From: Pseudomonas sp. ok272
GTDB lineage: Bacteria > Pseudomonadota > Gammaproteobacteria > Pseudomonadales > Pseudomonadaceae
Length of the DNA stretch: 64,000 bases
Direction: 5' to 3'
Assembly: GCF_900109995.1 (NCBI RefSeq)
Contig: NZ_FOCB01000008.1
Location: 62,001 to 126,000, forward strand
Under the pieces are notes generated by a model. That model was not told the origin of the DNA. It saw only the letters and a program-made list of their open reading frames with translations, and ran no database searches. How positions within the stretch are numbered: the first letter of the stretch is position 1; each line of letters opens with the position of its first letter. The translations under genes were made by a program, and so were the position numbers. Below are positions 17,339 to 26,020 of the stretch, in pieces.

Positions 17339-18385
17339 CTAGAGGGAGAGCGTCAGCAAGTACTCATACTTCTCGCGTAGCAGGTCAAGCTTCCCGCGTT
17401 GCTGGTACTCGGCAATGGTCTTGGGACGCAGGAAATGCCACAGGGCATTTTGTAGGAAAAAATAGTCCGCGTTGCGCAGCGCGCTGGGTGCATCGAATCG
17501 CTGATCCAGTGCCTCGACATAACGGCTCAAGAACTCGCCACGGACCTTGGCAAACTGCACCATGTCCCGTTGACGAAACATCGCGCTCAGGTAGGCGCCC
17601 GCATCAAAGCCGACCCGGCCGATCTTCACCTCGCTCCAGTCGATCATCTGCAAGCCGGCAGGGGAGACAAAGAAGTTCTTGGCCAGGTAGTCCATGTGGC
17701 AGAAACAGCGCGGCGTCTGGTTGGCTTGTGCTTGGGCGCGACGCAACGCCGGCTGCAATTTGCGCAAGCGTGCGGCCAGGCCTTGAAAGCGCGCGTCGCC
17801 TGCGGGCAGCGCATCGAGCGAGGGCAGGTAGCGCACAAAGTTGAAGCGCCAGCGCAGCAGGTACCAAGGTCGGAAGAAATCCATCTCCCAGAACCGATAA
17901 CCCTGGCGCCAGCTATTCGTTTGCACGTGCCGATTGGACCGCTCTTCAATCTCTGCAATACCCTGCGCAATCTGTGGCGCAATCCTGGCCATGCGCGGTG
18001 CTTGACCGTGCACAAAGCGTGTGAAGATCAGGCTTTCCCATGGTGTTTCAATGACGCCCAGGCAATCGGGGTGTTGGAAGTGCACGCTACCGGCCAGCGC
18101 GCCACGCTCACGATAAAAGCGCGCCTCCAGGCTGGAAATAAACAGCACCTTGCGGATCGACTTTTCTACCACGTCGAAGGTGTCACCACTGTGCAGGTGG
18201 GTTAGACGGTGATGGCGCACGTAATTGACGAACGAGGCGTTGGATTCAAGGTCTTGGGTGCTGACGTGGTACTCGCCCGGCGTGTAGCCGAACACATGAG
18301 CCAAACGCTTCTCCAGGCTGGCATGACCCCACCAGAAAACATCTTCACGGCTGTACGGCACTTGTTGCTTTGATTCGGTATCCAT
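17339..18385 (-). CDS. APH/choline-kinase-fold small-molecule kinase, capsule-linked
   Basis: 348 residues. The C-terminal half has the Brenner-type kinase motif HMDYLAKN (H-x-D-x-x-x-x-N; about residue 230) followed by MIDWSEVKIGRVGFDAG, the DxW metal-binding element of aminoglycoside phosphotransferase and LPS-kinase-like proteins. The N-terminal lobe is divergent (VVEKSIRKVLFISSLEARFYRE could hold the ATP lysine and glutamate). The substrate is not known; candidates are a sugar, a Kdo, a glycerol-like alditol, or the amino-alcohol lipid predicted for this locus. It lies 284 bases before kpsC on the same strand and is divergent from kpsF. ATG 18385 is chosen; GGAG lies only 3 bases upstream, and TTG 18394 is an alternative. 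Confidence 0.72.
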   Translation of the reverse strand: MDTESKQQVPYSREDVFWWGHASLEKRLAHVFGYTPGEYHVSTQDLESNASFVNYVRHHRLTHLHSGDTFDVVEKSIRKVLFISSLEARFYRERGALAGSVHFQHPDCLGVIETPWESLIFTRFVHGQAPRMARIAPQIAQGIAEIEERSNRHVQTNSWRQGYRFWEMDFFRPWYLLRWRFNFVRYLPSLDALPAGDARFQGLAARLRKLQPALRRAQAQANQTPRCFCHMDYLAKNFFVSPAGLQMIDWSEVKIGRVGFDAGAYLSAMFRQRDMVQFAKVRGEFLSRYVEALDQRFDAPSALRNADYFFLQNALWHFLRPKTIAEYQQRGKLDLLREKYEYLLTLSL

Positions 18386-18602
18386 GGGCTCCAACTGTCG
18401 ACAACCACTGTAGTGCGATCTGATGGTGCGCGTCGCGACTCATCAAACGAGGCGCGATAGTACGGATAACATCCAGTGATTGCTATTAATGCGGCGATTG
18501 CGTCGTCAACACACAGCGTCCGGCAAGGGTGATCAACGTTCCCTCTATGGCAGTGAGCCGCTACCATACGCGCCACTTCAATCAAGGAACGATAGCGTCC
18601 CC
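18386..18602. promoter_or_regulatory. Divergent promoter region, kinase / kpsF
   Basis: The 217 bases between the kinase gene (leftward) and kpsF (rightward) must hold both promoters. I could not assign hexamers with confidence. On the minus strand at 18556-18564 the sequence ATGGTAGCG resembles the ops core but lacks the conserved GGC start, so I do not call it ops. Confidence 0.4.
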
Positions 18603-19538
18603 ATGAATCACCTTCCTATCGCCAAAGAAGCACTCTGTGCCCAGGCGCAAGCCATCAGCCAGCTTGCAGAACGCCTTGATCACCAATTCCAGCACGCTGT
18701 CGAACTGATCCTCGGATGTAAGGGTCGTACTGCCGTTTGCGGCATGGGTAAATCGGGGCTGATTGGCCAGAAAATGGTTGCCACCTTCGCCTCTACCGGC
18801 ACCCCGAGCTTCTTCCTGCATCCGGCCGAAGCCTTTCACGGCGACCTCGGCATGCTCAAGCCAGTCGACGTGCTGATCCTGATTTCCTACAGCGGCGAGA
18901 CCGAAGAAGTCATCAAGTTGATCCCAAGCCTGAAATCCTTCGGCAACAAGATCATCGCCATGACCGGCAACGGCCAGTCCACGTTGGCCAAACATGCCGA
19001 CATCTGGCTCGACATCGGCGTGGAGCGCGAAGTCTGCCCGAACAACCTGGCACCCACCACCTCGACACTGGCGACCATGGCCATGGGCGACGCACTCGCT
19101 GTCGCCCTCATCACCGCCCTCGACTTCAAACCCATGGACTTCGCCCGCTACCACCCCGGTGGCAGCCTTGGTCGTAAACTGCTGACCCGGGTCAGCGACG
19201 TCATGCACACCCATCTGCCCAAAACCACGCGCGATACCTCCTTTCACGACTGTTTGCTGGTCATGACCTCCAGCCGCCTGGGACTGGCGCTGGTGATGGA
19301 TAACGACAAACTGATCGGCATCGTGACCGACGGCGACTTGCGCCGCGCACTGCTGGACAACCCTGGCGTGGTCAACGAAAACGTGGCGAGCTTCATGACC
19401 GCCAACCCCCATACCGTGAAGGCGAATGCACAGTTGTCGGAGGCTGAGGCTTATATGCTGGATCATAAGATTCGGGCGTTGCTGGTGACGGCGCAAGGGA
19501 GTGATGAGGTGGTGGGGGTTGTGGAGATATTTGATTAG
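18603..19538 (+). CDS. kpsF: KpsF/KdsD arabinose-5-phosphate isomerase
   Basis: 311 residues: an N-terminal SIS domain (about 30-165; CGMGKSGLIGQKMVATFASTG is split between the sugar-binding loop and helix) and two CBS domains (about 200-310, VMTSSRLGLALVMD and FMTANPHTV). It interconverts ribulose-5-phosphate and arabinose-5-phosphate, the first step toward Kdo, which forms the capsule linker. Capsule loci often carry such a second copy beside the housekeeping kdsD. The ATG at 18603 is used because MNHLPIAKEAL begins the family homology; AAGGA lies 13-14 bases upstream, a rather long spacing. The GT61 gene follows after 47 bases on the same strand. Confidence 0.92.
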   Translation: MNHLPIAKEALCAQAQAISQLAERLDHQFQHAVELILGCKGRTAVCGMGKSGLIGQKMVATFASTGTPSFFLHPAEAFHGDLGMLKPVDVLILISYSGETEEVIKLIPSLKSFGNKIIAMTGNGQSTLAKHADIWLDIGVEREVCPNNLAPTTSTLATMAMGDALAVALITALDFKPMDFARYHPGGSLGRKLLTRVSDVMHTHLPKTTRDTSFHDCLLVMTSSRLGLALVMDNDKLIGIVTDGDLRRALLDNPGVVNENVASFMTANPHTVKANAQLSEAEAYMLDHKIRALLVTAQGSDEVVGVVEIFD

Positions 19539-19585
19539 AAGTGTTGTTTTGGTGTGTTTACATTTGATATTTTGGGTTGGGGTAT

Positions 19586-21136
19586 ATGAAAAAATTCTTT
19601 TGTAAAAATCCTTCAAAGTTTGAGAAGGAGCTAAATGCTATTGTTGAAACCAAGGACACCCTGAAAGTATCCTCTTTAGAGAATGGAATTATATTGCCGT
19701 TAAGGTTGACGACTCTTTCTAAGAAAAACACCTATGAGGGAGGGGTGTGTGATGGGGAGTTCAACTTCGTTGCCGGTTATTTTCGGAAGAGGAATGATTT
19801 CAAGGGCAATAAGACCTGCGTCCAGGCGTACTCTCCTGAAAAAGAAATAAGATATATAGATGAGGAGGTTGTTTTTGCGGGTATTTACTTTAATCATTTT
19901 GGTCATGCTATAACTGATGGGTTTTCCAGGTTGTGGTATTTATCAAAAGATAATCTTAAAGATAAAAAAGTTGTGTTCGTTAATGAGCCGGGTAATAAAT
20001 ACGACTGGATGAATATTCTTTGTTGTCTTGGGTTAACTAAAGACAATGTAATTGTTTTGCATGAAGATGAAAGCCCTATTAGATTTCGGAAAGTGCATAT
20101 TCCGGATCAATCATTTTATTTTTTTGAAAGTTTTCATCAGGATATGATTGTTCCCTATGATTTGATTAGGCGGAATGTAGCGAGTAATGGCTCTGGCCCT
20201 GAAAGACTTTATTTGTCAAGAACCATGTTGAAGGATCCTGATTGCATCAATGAAGAGTATTTTGAAAGTCTGTACAAAGGCTTGGGTTATGAGGTTTTAC
20301 ATCTGCAGAATTTGAGTTTTTCCGAGCAGGTTGCAGCAATATCTTCCGCTAAAGAAATTGTATCGACTGTAGGCACTTTGACGCATATGGCGTTGTTTGC
20401 GGGAAATAATGTAAGTCTGGTTGGGTTGTTGCGAAGTAATAGTACGATTCCGGAGTTTCAGTATGTTATCGATAAAGTGAGGGAAGTGAATTTTGCTTAT
20501 GTAGATGTAAGCTGTAATTTTTTACCTAGTCATGGTGAGTCGCGTGTATTTTATATTGGTCCAAATGAAAGCTGGAGAAGATTTTTTCTTGAGCGATATG
20601 ACAGGCTCTTGAGTGGTGATATTTACGATTATATTGATCGCACGGGTCATAACGTTGGCGAGTACCTGAGGCGGTGGATAAATGTTTCTTTGAAGAGGAG
20701 GAATTTTAAATTTATCGCAAAGGCAAATATATATGACGTTGTTGAGAATTTGGAGAAGATAGAGTATTCGGGGCTTAAAGTTAAAGTTAGCGCAAGGAAA
20801 GAAATTGGTGATTTATATGATTTGGGAAAAAAGCTTCTAAATAAGAAATTTAATCTTCTTATTTCCAGAGATGGATCTGTATTTGACGTAGATAAAACGC
20901 TAGTGTTTTTGGCTGGTGGTCAACTGAAGGCGATCGTCGGAAAGTCGCATAATAATGAGGCTTATTGGAGTGTTATAGATGGTGGGCTTAAAATAATGTC
21001 TATCAAGGAGAGCGTCACGCATGAGTATTTCGAGCCAAAGATAAGTGGCGGGAAGATGTTTTTTTCCGGTGTTTTCAAAAGCAATCCATTTATTTTATTG
21101 CGCTTGGAAGAAGTCGTGGATGACAAGAAATCTTGA
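19586..21136 (+). CDS. GT61-family (DUF563) glycosyltransferase
   Basis: 516 residues. The region about 90-320 has the DUF563/GT61 pattern: FAGIYFNHFGHAITDGFSRLW, then RLYLSRTMLKDP, then SFSEQVAAISSAKEIVSTVGT with THMALFAGN. These enzymes transfer sugars such as xylose or related donors; the acceptor here is presumably a capsule or linker sugar. The C-terminal 160 residues are not recognised. The gene is much AT-richer than its neighbours (I counted 22 G+C in the 60 bases 19861-19920), typical of serotype-specific capsule genes acquired by transfer. It follows kpsF by 47 bases; ATG 19586 is preceded by GGTTGGGG, and TTG 19577 is possible. Confidence 0.78.
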   Translation: MKKFFCKNPSKFEKELNAIVETKDTLKVSSLENGIILPLRLTTLSKKNTYEGGVCDGEFNFVAGYFRKRNDFKGNKTCVQAYSPEKEIRYIDEEVVFAGIYFNHFGHAITDGFSRLWYLSKDNLKDKKVVFVNEPGNKYDWMNILCCLGLTKDNVIVLHEDESPIRFRKVHIPDQSFYFFESFHQDMIVPYDLIRRNVASNGSGPERLYLSRTMLKDPDCINEEYFESLYKGLGYEVLHLQNLSFSEQVAAISSAKEIVSTVGTLTHMALFAGNNVSLVGLLRSNSTIPEFQYVIDKVREVNFAYVDVSCNFLPSHGESRVFYIGPNESWRRFFLERYDRLLSGDIYDYIDRTGHNVGEYLRRWINVSLKRRNFKFIAKANIYDVVENLEKIEYSGLKVKVSARKEIGDLYDLGKKLLNKKFNLLISRDGSVFDVDKTLVFLAGGQLKAIVGKSHNNEAYWSVIDGGLKIMSIKESVTHEYFEPKISGGKMFFSGVFKSNPFILLRLEEVVDDKKS

Positions 21137-21456
21137 GCGAAAATTCGGGTGCGTTCTTGTCGTTAGACGGTGCAGCGCTTAGTTGGCACCGCTCTGGTAT
21201 CTGGTCGACTGGGCAACTGATGGGGGGAGGTGGTGAGTGGGGCGTAATAATTTTTAAGCAAGAGCGTGATTCTAAAAAACATTGGGCAGGAGTATATTTC
21301 CGGCTGCGATGCAAGTCATTCGCCTGAGGTTAATATTTATGCAGGTGAGGTTCAAATTGGTTGGTTGTTGCGTGTTAGGTAAGTTGATTTTTTGCTAGGG
21401 GCTGATTTATGGTGCGACGACATACTTCTCTGTCGTCGCACTTTATTGGTCCAATC
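21137..21456. other. Convergent intergenic region without a gene
   Basis: 320 bases between the GT61 gene and the convergent SDR gene. A possible 64-codon frame beginning with TTG at 21133 has no recognisable protein features and no ribosome binding site, so I see no gene. Its only clear element is the hairpin at 21412-21447. Confidence 0.6.
21412..21447 (+). terminator. Rho-independent terminator, kpsF-GT61 transcript
   Basis: A perfect 11-bp stem (GTGCGACGACA at 412-422, its complement at 431-441) with an 8-base loop, followed by TTTATT on the plus strand. It lies 276 bases after the GT61 stop and just before the end of the opposing SDR gene. Reading leftward the stem is not followed by a T run, so it serves mainly the rightward transcript. 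Confidence 0.8.
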
Positions 21457-22536
21457 TTAAGAAGATTTTTCGTCCATATAGGCCAGTAAATTCTTATACA
21501 TGTCTTGCAGGTTGGTCTTCGGATGCCATCCAAGAGTATTTAACTTTTGAGTGTCTAGGTTGATTTTTACAGTCGGTGCATAGCCTAGGTTTTCAAGATG
21601 CTCGGGCACCTTAATGACTACGTTGATTGTGTCCTGAGCGCACTCTTTGGCAACGAGTTCAGCCATGGCACGAATACTGATGTAGGTGTCACTGTTTGCC
21701 ACGTTGTAGGCTTGGCCACTCTGGCCACACAACAGAATGATAAGCAGTGCAGTAATGGCATCGGCCGTATAAAGATAGTCCCTTTGTGTATCGCCCGGGG
21801 TGTGCAGAACAATGTCTTCACCGCGGCGAACGCTCGCACAGAATTGTGCGAATACCCGATTGTCTTCGGGGAAAATACCGGGGCCGAAAGTCAAGGTTAG
21901 GCGTGCTGTTTTTACCGGGACGCCATATTCACTGTGGTAGGCACAGCACAAGGTTTCTGCAGCCTGCTTGCTTTCTGGATAGCTGCTGCGTACTTGGAAA
22001 GGATCTATGTAACCAAAATCGATCTCGGATACTTTTCCCTCCTTGCTGACCGCACCATAGACTTCCATGGTCGACAAATACACCATCGAGGTCACGCCGT
22101 GCTCATGAGCGAAGCGAAGCAGGTTATCGGTTCCCCATAATGTAGTCTTGATAGTCTCCACCGGTGCCTGCACGAAGGATTTCGACTGGGTCACGCTGGC
22201 CGCATGCAGCACGTAATCGACAGGGCCTTCGATATCCAGTGGCGTGAGGATATCCCCCTCCAGGTACTGTAATTCGCTGCAGGCCGAATAGGCGGAAAAA
22301 GTGCGCTCGGCCTTTTTCTTGTCACGGACCAGGGCTATCACACGGGTTCGGTTCTGGTGTACATGGTTGGCGTACAGGATGGCCTTGACCAGTAGCCCGC
22401 CCATCAGGCCCGTGGCCCCGGTCACCAGCACGGTTTTATCTCTCAACATCGCCCATGGAACAGACTTCTCATGGGCGATTGCCTCAAGATCGTTAAGAAG
22501 TATCGCGCTTTCTTGTGGAAATAAAGGCATGGTCAT
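21457..22536 (-). CDS. NAD-dependent epimerase/dehydratase-family (extended SDR) protein
   Basis: 359 residues with NAD motif VTGATGLMGG (about 36-45), catalytic Tyr/Lys in SSYPESKQAAE and the extended-SDR substrate-domain pattern RLTLTFGPGI. Extended SDRs oxidise, reduce or epimerise nucleotide sugars or sugar phosphates. It overlaps the TarI-like cytidylyltransferase by 4 bases (ATGA), so the two probably act on one substrate. Pairings of a CDP-transferase with an SDR are known for CDP-alditol synthesis in Gram-positive capsules (Mnp1/Mnp2-type), and that is my leading inference. A conventional sugar epimerase is the alternative. It is the last gene of the module and ends against the 21412 terminator. 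Confidence 0.72.
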   Translation of the reverse strand: MTMPLFPQESAILLNDLEAIAHEKSVPWAMLRDKTVLVTGATGLMGGLLVKAILYANHVHQNRTRVIALVRDKKKAERTFSAYSACSELQYLEGDILTPLDIEGPVDYVLHAASVTQSKSFVQAPVETIKTTLWGTDNLLRFAHEHGVTSMVYLSTMEVYGAVSKEGKVSEIDFGYIDPFQVRSSYPESKQAAETLCCAYHSEYGVPVKTARLTLTFGPGIFPEDNRVFAQFCASVRRGEDIVLHTPGDTQRDYLYTADAITALLIILLCGQSGQAYNVANSDTYISIRAMAELVAKECAQDTINVVIKVPEHLENLGYAPTVKINLDTQKLNTLGWHPKTNLQDMYKNLLAYMDEKSS

Positions 22537-23255
22537 TCCAATCCGTAAAGTTGAGTGTCTTCCCTGGAATCCAGAATGGCCCGGAAGATATAGAAGTCTA
22601 TGGGAGTGGTAATCTTGATATTGATGCTTTCATAGAGCACGGAGTGCAATGGCTTTTCGAACCATTGCATCAATGTTGCGGAGTCGATCATATCCGTTTC
22701 CCCGCACTCGATGGCCTTCAGGTGAGCCGACAAAATATCTTTCAAATAGAAACTCTGGGGGGCTTTGGCGACTTCGCAATAGTTTCGGTCAAGAATCTCA
22801 TTGGAAACCTTGTCCTGGGACGTCAGGATGATGGTCTCAATCGCTTTGGATACGGTAATAGCACTGCCATTGGCCAACACCGAGTCGATGTTGTCAGAAA
22901 TCAACTTGGCGTTGATCAACGGCCTGACACCATCGTGGATGAGTACGACAGTGTCCTTCGGACACCGCTCGGAAATGCTGCGTAGCCCTCGGTAGATCGA
23001 GTCCTGCCCGGATGTGCCGCCCGGCACGATAGAGATGACTTTGTTGATATTGAACTTGGCAAGCAGGTTCTGAAGGTAGGGAATCCATTCTTCCAGGCAC
23101 ACGACCACGATGCTGTTGATATCGGGATGAGCTTCGAAATGCTCTAGCGTGTAAATGATGATCGGCTTGCCATGCAACTCCAGAAACTGTTTCGGCCTTG
23201 TTCTGGAGTTCATGCGCTGGCCGGTGCCCCCGGCGAAAATCAATGCAGTATTCAT
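22533..23255 (-). CDS. TarI/IspD-family cytidylyltransferase
   Basis: 240 residues: IspD-like nucleotidyltransferase with MNTALIFAGGTGQRM, RPKQFLEL, PGGTSGQDSIYRGL and IHDGVRPL. The family activates an alditol phosphate (ribitol-5-P by TarI, methylerythritol-P by IspD) with CTP. The gene sits between a CDP-glycerol-family polymerase and an SDR, so it should make a CDP-alditol donor for the capsule rather than act in isoprenoid synthesis. I prefer ATG 23255 because the motif starts there; TTG 23273 would overlap the upstream stop. The gap to the upstream gene is then 14 bases. Confidence 0.82.
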   Translation of the reverse strand: MNTALIFAGGTGQRMNSRTRPKQFLELHGKPIIIYTLEHFEAHPDINSIVVVCLEEWIPYLQNLLAKFNINKVISIVPGGTSGQDSIYRGLRSISERCPKDTVVLIHDGVRPLINAKLISDNIDSVLANGSAITVSKAIETIILTSQDKVSNEILDRNYCEVAKAPQSFYLKDILSAHLKAIECGETDMIDSATLMQWFEKPLHSVLYESINIKITTPIDFYIFRAILDSREDTQLYGLE

Positions 23256-23269
23256 GATAATGGTCTCGA

Positions 23270-26020
23270 TCAATCTTGAACGCAGTTCGTTGCTGAATCT
23301 GATGGCGCAGGTTTGAAAGCTTTTGTTTTGGTTTTTTGGTAGTCCAGCATGTCGTCATAAATACGCTTGCTACTGTCCAAGTCGCTGTGTGCGAAAAAGT
23401 CATTTTGGCGCGCAAGATAAAAGGGTTTGACGTTGCAATTATCCAGCATGTAGCTGCAGATATTGTTGACTAGTTCATCATGCTCAGTGCAGATCTCACC
23501 AAAGCCCATGGTGTCGTAGAAGAATCCACCTTCCTTGTAATGCGGTGGAAGTTTAGGCGGGTGGTAATAGACAACAGGTTTGCGCATGTAGGCAAAGTCA
23601 AATTGCACACCTGAATAATCGGTTACCATCAGGCTCGACTCGGTTAAGATCTCTTCATAGTTGATGCTCAATGAAGGTATGATTTCTATTCCATCACGCT
23701 TAGGGTAGTCGTCTATTTGAGCGCTAACCGTTGGGTGAAGTAGATAAATAATCTTATAGCCGGTTGCCTTGGCTGTTTCAATCAGGCGTGCGTCGGATAA
23801 CAGTGAGTTATAGATTTTAAAGTAATCAGTATTTTTGAAGCCTGGGTAATAAGGTTTTGATTCATTTTTTGCCGTGGCGGGCATGGCGATATAGTTCCGC
23901 CAGGTGGGGGTTATGAGTATTTGCTTCTTGTCCTGGTTTACCAGTCCGTCATAGCGCGGGATTCCAGTAAGCTTTAGGGCCGACTTGTCTTCATATCCAT
24001 ATACAGGATGAGCAAGGTTTTGGATCTCGTATTTTGAGGCGCAGTAATATCTCTTCATGTTATTGAAGAGCCTGTTCGAGTTGAATGCCAGTTGCTGGAC
24101 CGTCAAACCATGCTGGATGCAGGCTACGTCCGCACGGAGTAGATTTTGAAAGTAAATGATATCGCTGTCAGTGAACGAGTTAAATGAGTGGACGCCGCCA
24201 TGGGTGGTGAAGATGGCTTCTGCATGAAGGAAGTGCAATTTATGCTTCAGGGTCCCGTATTTCAGCGGGCGATAGCCTTCGCTGCGCAGGCGAGCATAAT
24301 CCGGCGATGTCTCGTTCAGGACGTACGCTGCTGATATTCCATCTTTGCGAGTGACGGCGTGCTTGTAGAAGTATTCGCCACAGTCACCCGCTTTGTAGAG
24401 CTTGTCATAGGTAAGCCAAATTCTGCTTCGGCTGAAAAATGGATAAGATAGCCAGTAGAGACAGCGAAGCGTGAAGAGCTGAGTGGGACACTTGTTGCTG
24501 AACAACATGTTGCTGAGTAATGCGTATTCAGCCTTGATCCGTGTGGTGAGCGTTGCCTTCTTCACGCTGATGGTTTTTTTGTTTGTAGCAAGGCGAAGGA
24601 CGAACCCAGATGAGGCCCAATACGTTTTAGGAAGGCTGGAAGAGAGTCTGGATGTGTGGCGCTTCGTTATGATGGAGAGATCAACTAAATGGCCGTCGAT
24701 CTTCAGCTTGAATGCAATGGCCCCAGGAGTAGATAGAAGTTTTTGTTTCGGTATTGCCACTTTGAAGGTGTGTCGCTTATGCACCGAAACGGAGAAGTAC
24801 TTGGCGTGGGCGTAGCGATAGGTTTCTTGAACGATCAGTGGTTCTTTTGCATAGAACGCCAATAGCCGACACTTTGTTAGATCAACAAAATTATCTATAG
24901 AAGCTTCAATTATGAGGTTTTCTTCATCGTATTCAAGAAGCTCCAGCAGAACCTTTTGGTCGTTGGCCTTGAATAGAACTGTATTGTCTTGCTCGAGGAA
25001 TGTATTTCCCTCGTAGTAAAAATATTTAGGGGTGTATTGGTCTTTGTACTTTAGATGCAGGAAGGTATATTTGATGAACTGTGTTAGTGTAAAAAACTTT
25101 GATTTTGTCGTGATTATGTCGGCATCTATTTGGTTGAGTAGATTGCCGCACAACTCAAAAAACGTTTCGACTTCTTCGTCGATAACATGTTTTGAGTTTG
25201 TATTTATGTTGTGTTGGAAGCGCCATTTTAGTTGGTAGGTGGCAGCGTGTTGTAGGTATTTAGGCAGGGTTCCGTCGCTATAGACGTGATTTTTGAAGAG
25301 TGGAATTAGAAAGTCTCTTGTCGTCTGCCAATACCACTCGGCCCTTAAGGCGAATGTCGAGCCCACCTCAGTTGACTCCAGGGAGTTGGTGGTCCTGAAC
25401 GCAGCTGTTTTTGCGAACCCAAATTTCGGATTGGATTTGAGCAGACGGTAGATGAAGTCAAGGCCGAAATCGTATTCAAGCGATTCATTGAAACTACTGG
25501 AATCAAAGCATGCTTTTTTCAGGATGATTCCCGAAAATACGATTGGTACTAAATCAGGGTGCTCGTTCAACTCGATCAGTGCAGGCGAGTCTTTTCTGAA
25601 AATGAGATCGAACTTCTCGGTGTCCCTGAACAGGCAGGCGGTGTTGAGTGAAATAAATGAAACGAGTTTGGTCTGGGTTTTGAAAAAGACGCAAGCCTTC
25701 GCCAGTGAGCCGACAGGGAACATATCGCCAGGCAAGGCAAAGGTAATGTAGTCGCGGGTCGCGAGTTTGACGGCTTGATTGTAGGCCGCAGGAAGAGTGA
25801 GGTCCGGGCAGTCTACGAGGGTGATGAGCGAACGAAACCGTCTCAGCAAGCCCTCTGTCTCAGCCGCTTGTAAATCCTCGGTCGTCATGTTGAGGACGAT
25901 AAGCTGCGGCAGTTGGTCGATTCGCTTAACGTCGGCCGTGAATTTCTGTACTAGAAACGATTTTATCGTCTCCAGGAAACGCTGAAGATTGCCAGTGTAG
26001 GGCACCACTGCGGTTAACAT
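23270..26020 (-). CDS. GT2-like / CDP-glycerol glycerophosphotransferase (TagF-like) fusion
   Basis: 916 residues. The N-terminal part (about 1-250) resembles a GT2-type glycosyltransferase (LTAVVPYTGNLQRFLETIKS, then TLPAAYNQAVKLATRDYITF, then LPGDMFP). The C-terminal part (about 540-900) is the CDP-glycerol:poly(glycerophosphate) glycerophosphotransferase domain, with ACIQHGLTVQQLAFN, ILITPTWRNYIAM, YLLHPTVSAQI and LMVTDYSGVQFDFAYMRKP. Such enzymes polymerise alditol phosphates in teichoic acids and in some Gram-negative capsules. With the TarI-like and SDR genes it indicates a teichoic-acid-like capsule polymer. A strong Shine-Dalgarno (AGGAAAGGA) precedes ATG 26020. Base composition is lower in GC than the kps genes. 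Confidence 0.85.
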   Translation of the reverse strand: MLTAVVPYTGNLQRFLETIKSFLVQKFTADVKRIDQLPQLIVLNMTTEDLQAAETEGLLRRFRSLITLVDCPDLTLPAAYNQAVKLATRDYITFALPGDMFPVGSLAKACVFFKTQTKLVSFISLNTACLFRDTEKFDLIFRKDSPALIELNEHPDLVPIVFSGIILKKACFDSSSFNESLEYDFGLDFIYRLLKSNPKFGFAKTAAFRTTNSLESTEVGSTFALRAEWYWQTTRDFLIPLFKNHVYSDGTLPKYLQHAATYQLKWRFQHNINTNSKHVIDEEVETFFELCGNLLNQIDADIITTKSKFFTLTQFIKYTFLHLKYKDQYTPKYFYYEGNTFLEQDNTVLFKANDQKVLLELLEYDEENLIIEASIDNFVDLTKCRLLAFYAKEPLIVQETYRYAHAKYFSVSVHKRHTFKVAIPKQKLLSTPGAIAFKLKIDGHLVDLSIITKRHTSRLSSSLPKTYWASSGFVLRLATNKKTISVKKATLTTRIKAEYALLSNMLFSNKCPTQLFTLRCLYWLSYPFFSRSRIWLTYDKLYKAGDCGEYFYKHAVTRKDGISAAYVLNETSPDYARLRSEGYRPLKYGTLKHKLHFLHAEAIFTTHGGVHSFNSFTDSDIIYFQNLLRADVACIQHGLTVQQLAFNSNRLFNNMKRYYCASKYEIQNLAHPVYGYEDKSALKLTGIPRYDGLVNQDKKQILITPTWRNYIAMPATAKNESKPYYPGFKNTDYFKIYNSLLSDARLIETAKATGYKIIYLLHPTVSAQIDDYPKRDGIEIIPSLSINYEEILTESSLMVTDYSGVQFDFAYMRKPVVYYHPPKLPPHYKEGGFFYDTMGFGEICTEHDELVNNICSYMLDNCNVKPFYLARQNDFFAHSDLDSSKRIYDDMLDYQKTKTKAFKPAPSDSATNCVQD

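Noticed and set aside
21133..21327. 64-codon frame after the GT61 gene
   Set aside because: It needs a TTG start overlapping the GT61 stop, has no ribosome binding site and resembles no protein.
22533..23255. Cytidylyltransferase as housekeeping IspD
   Set aside because: It is translationally linked to capsule polymer genes and has TarI-like features; the housekeeping ispD of pseudomonads is normally beside ftsB and ispF.
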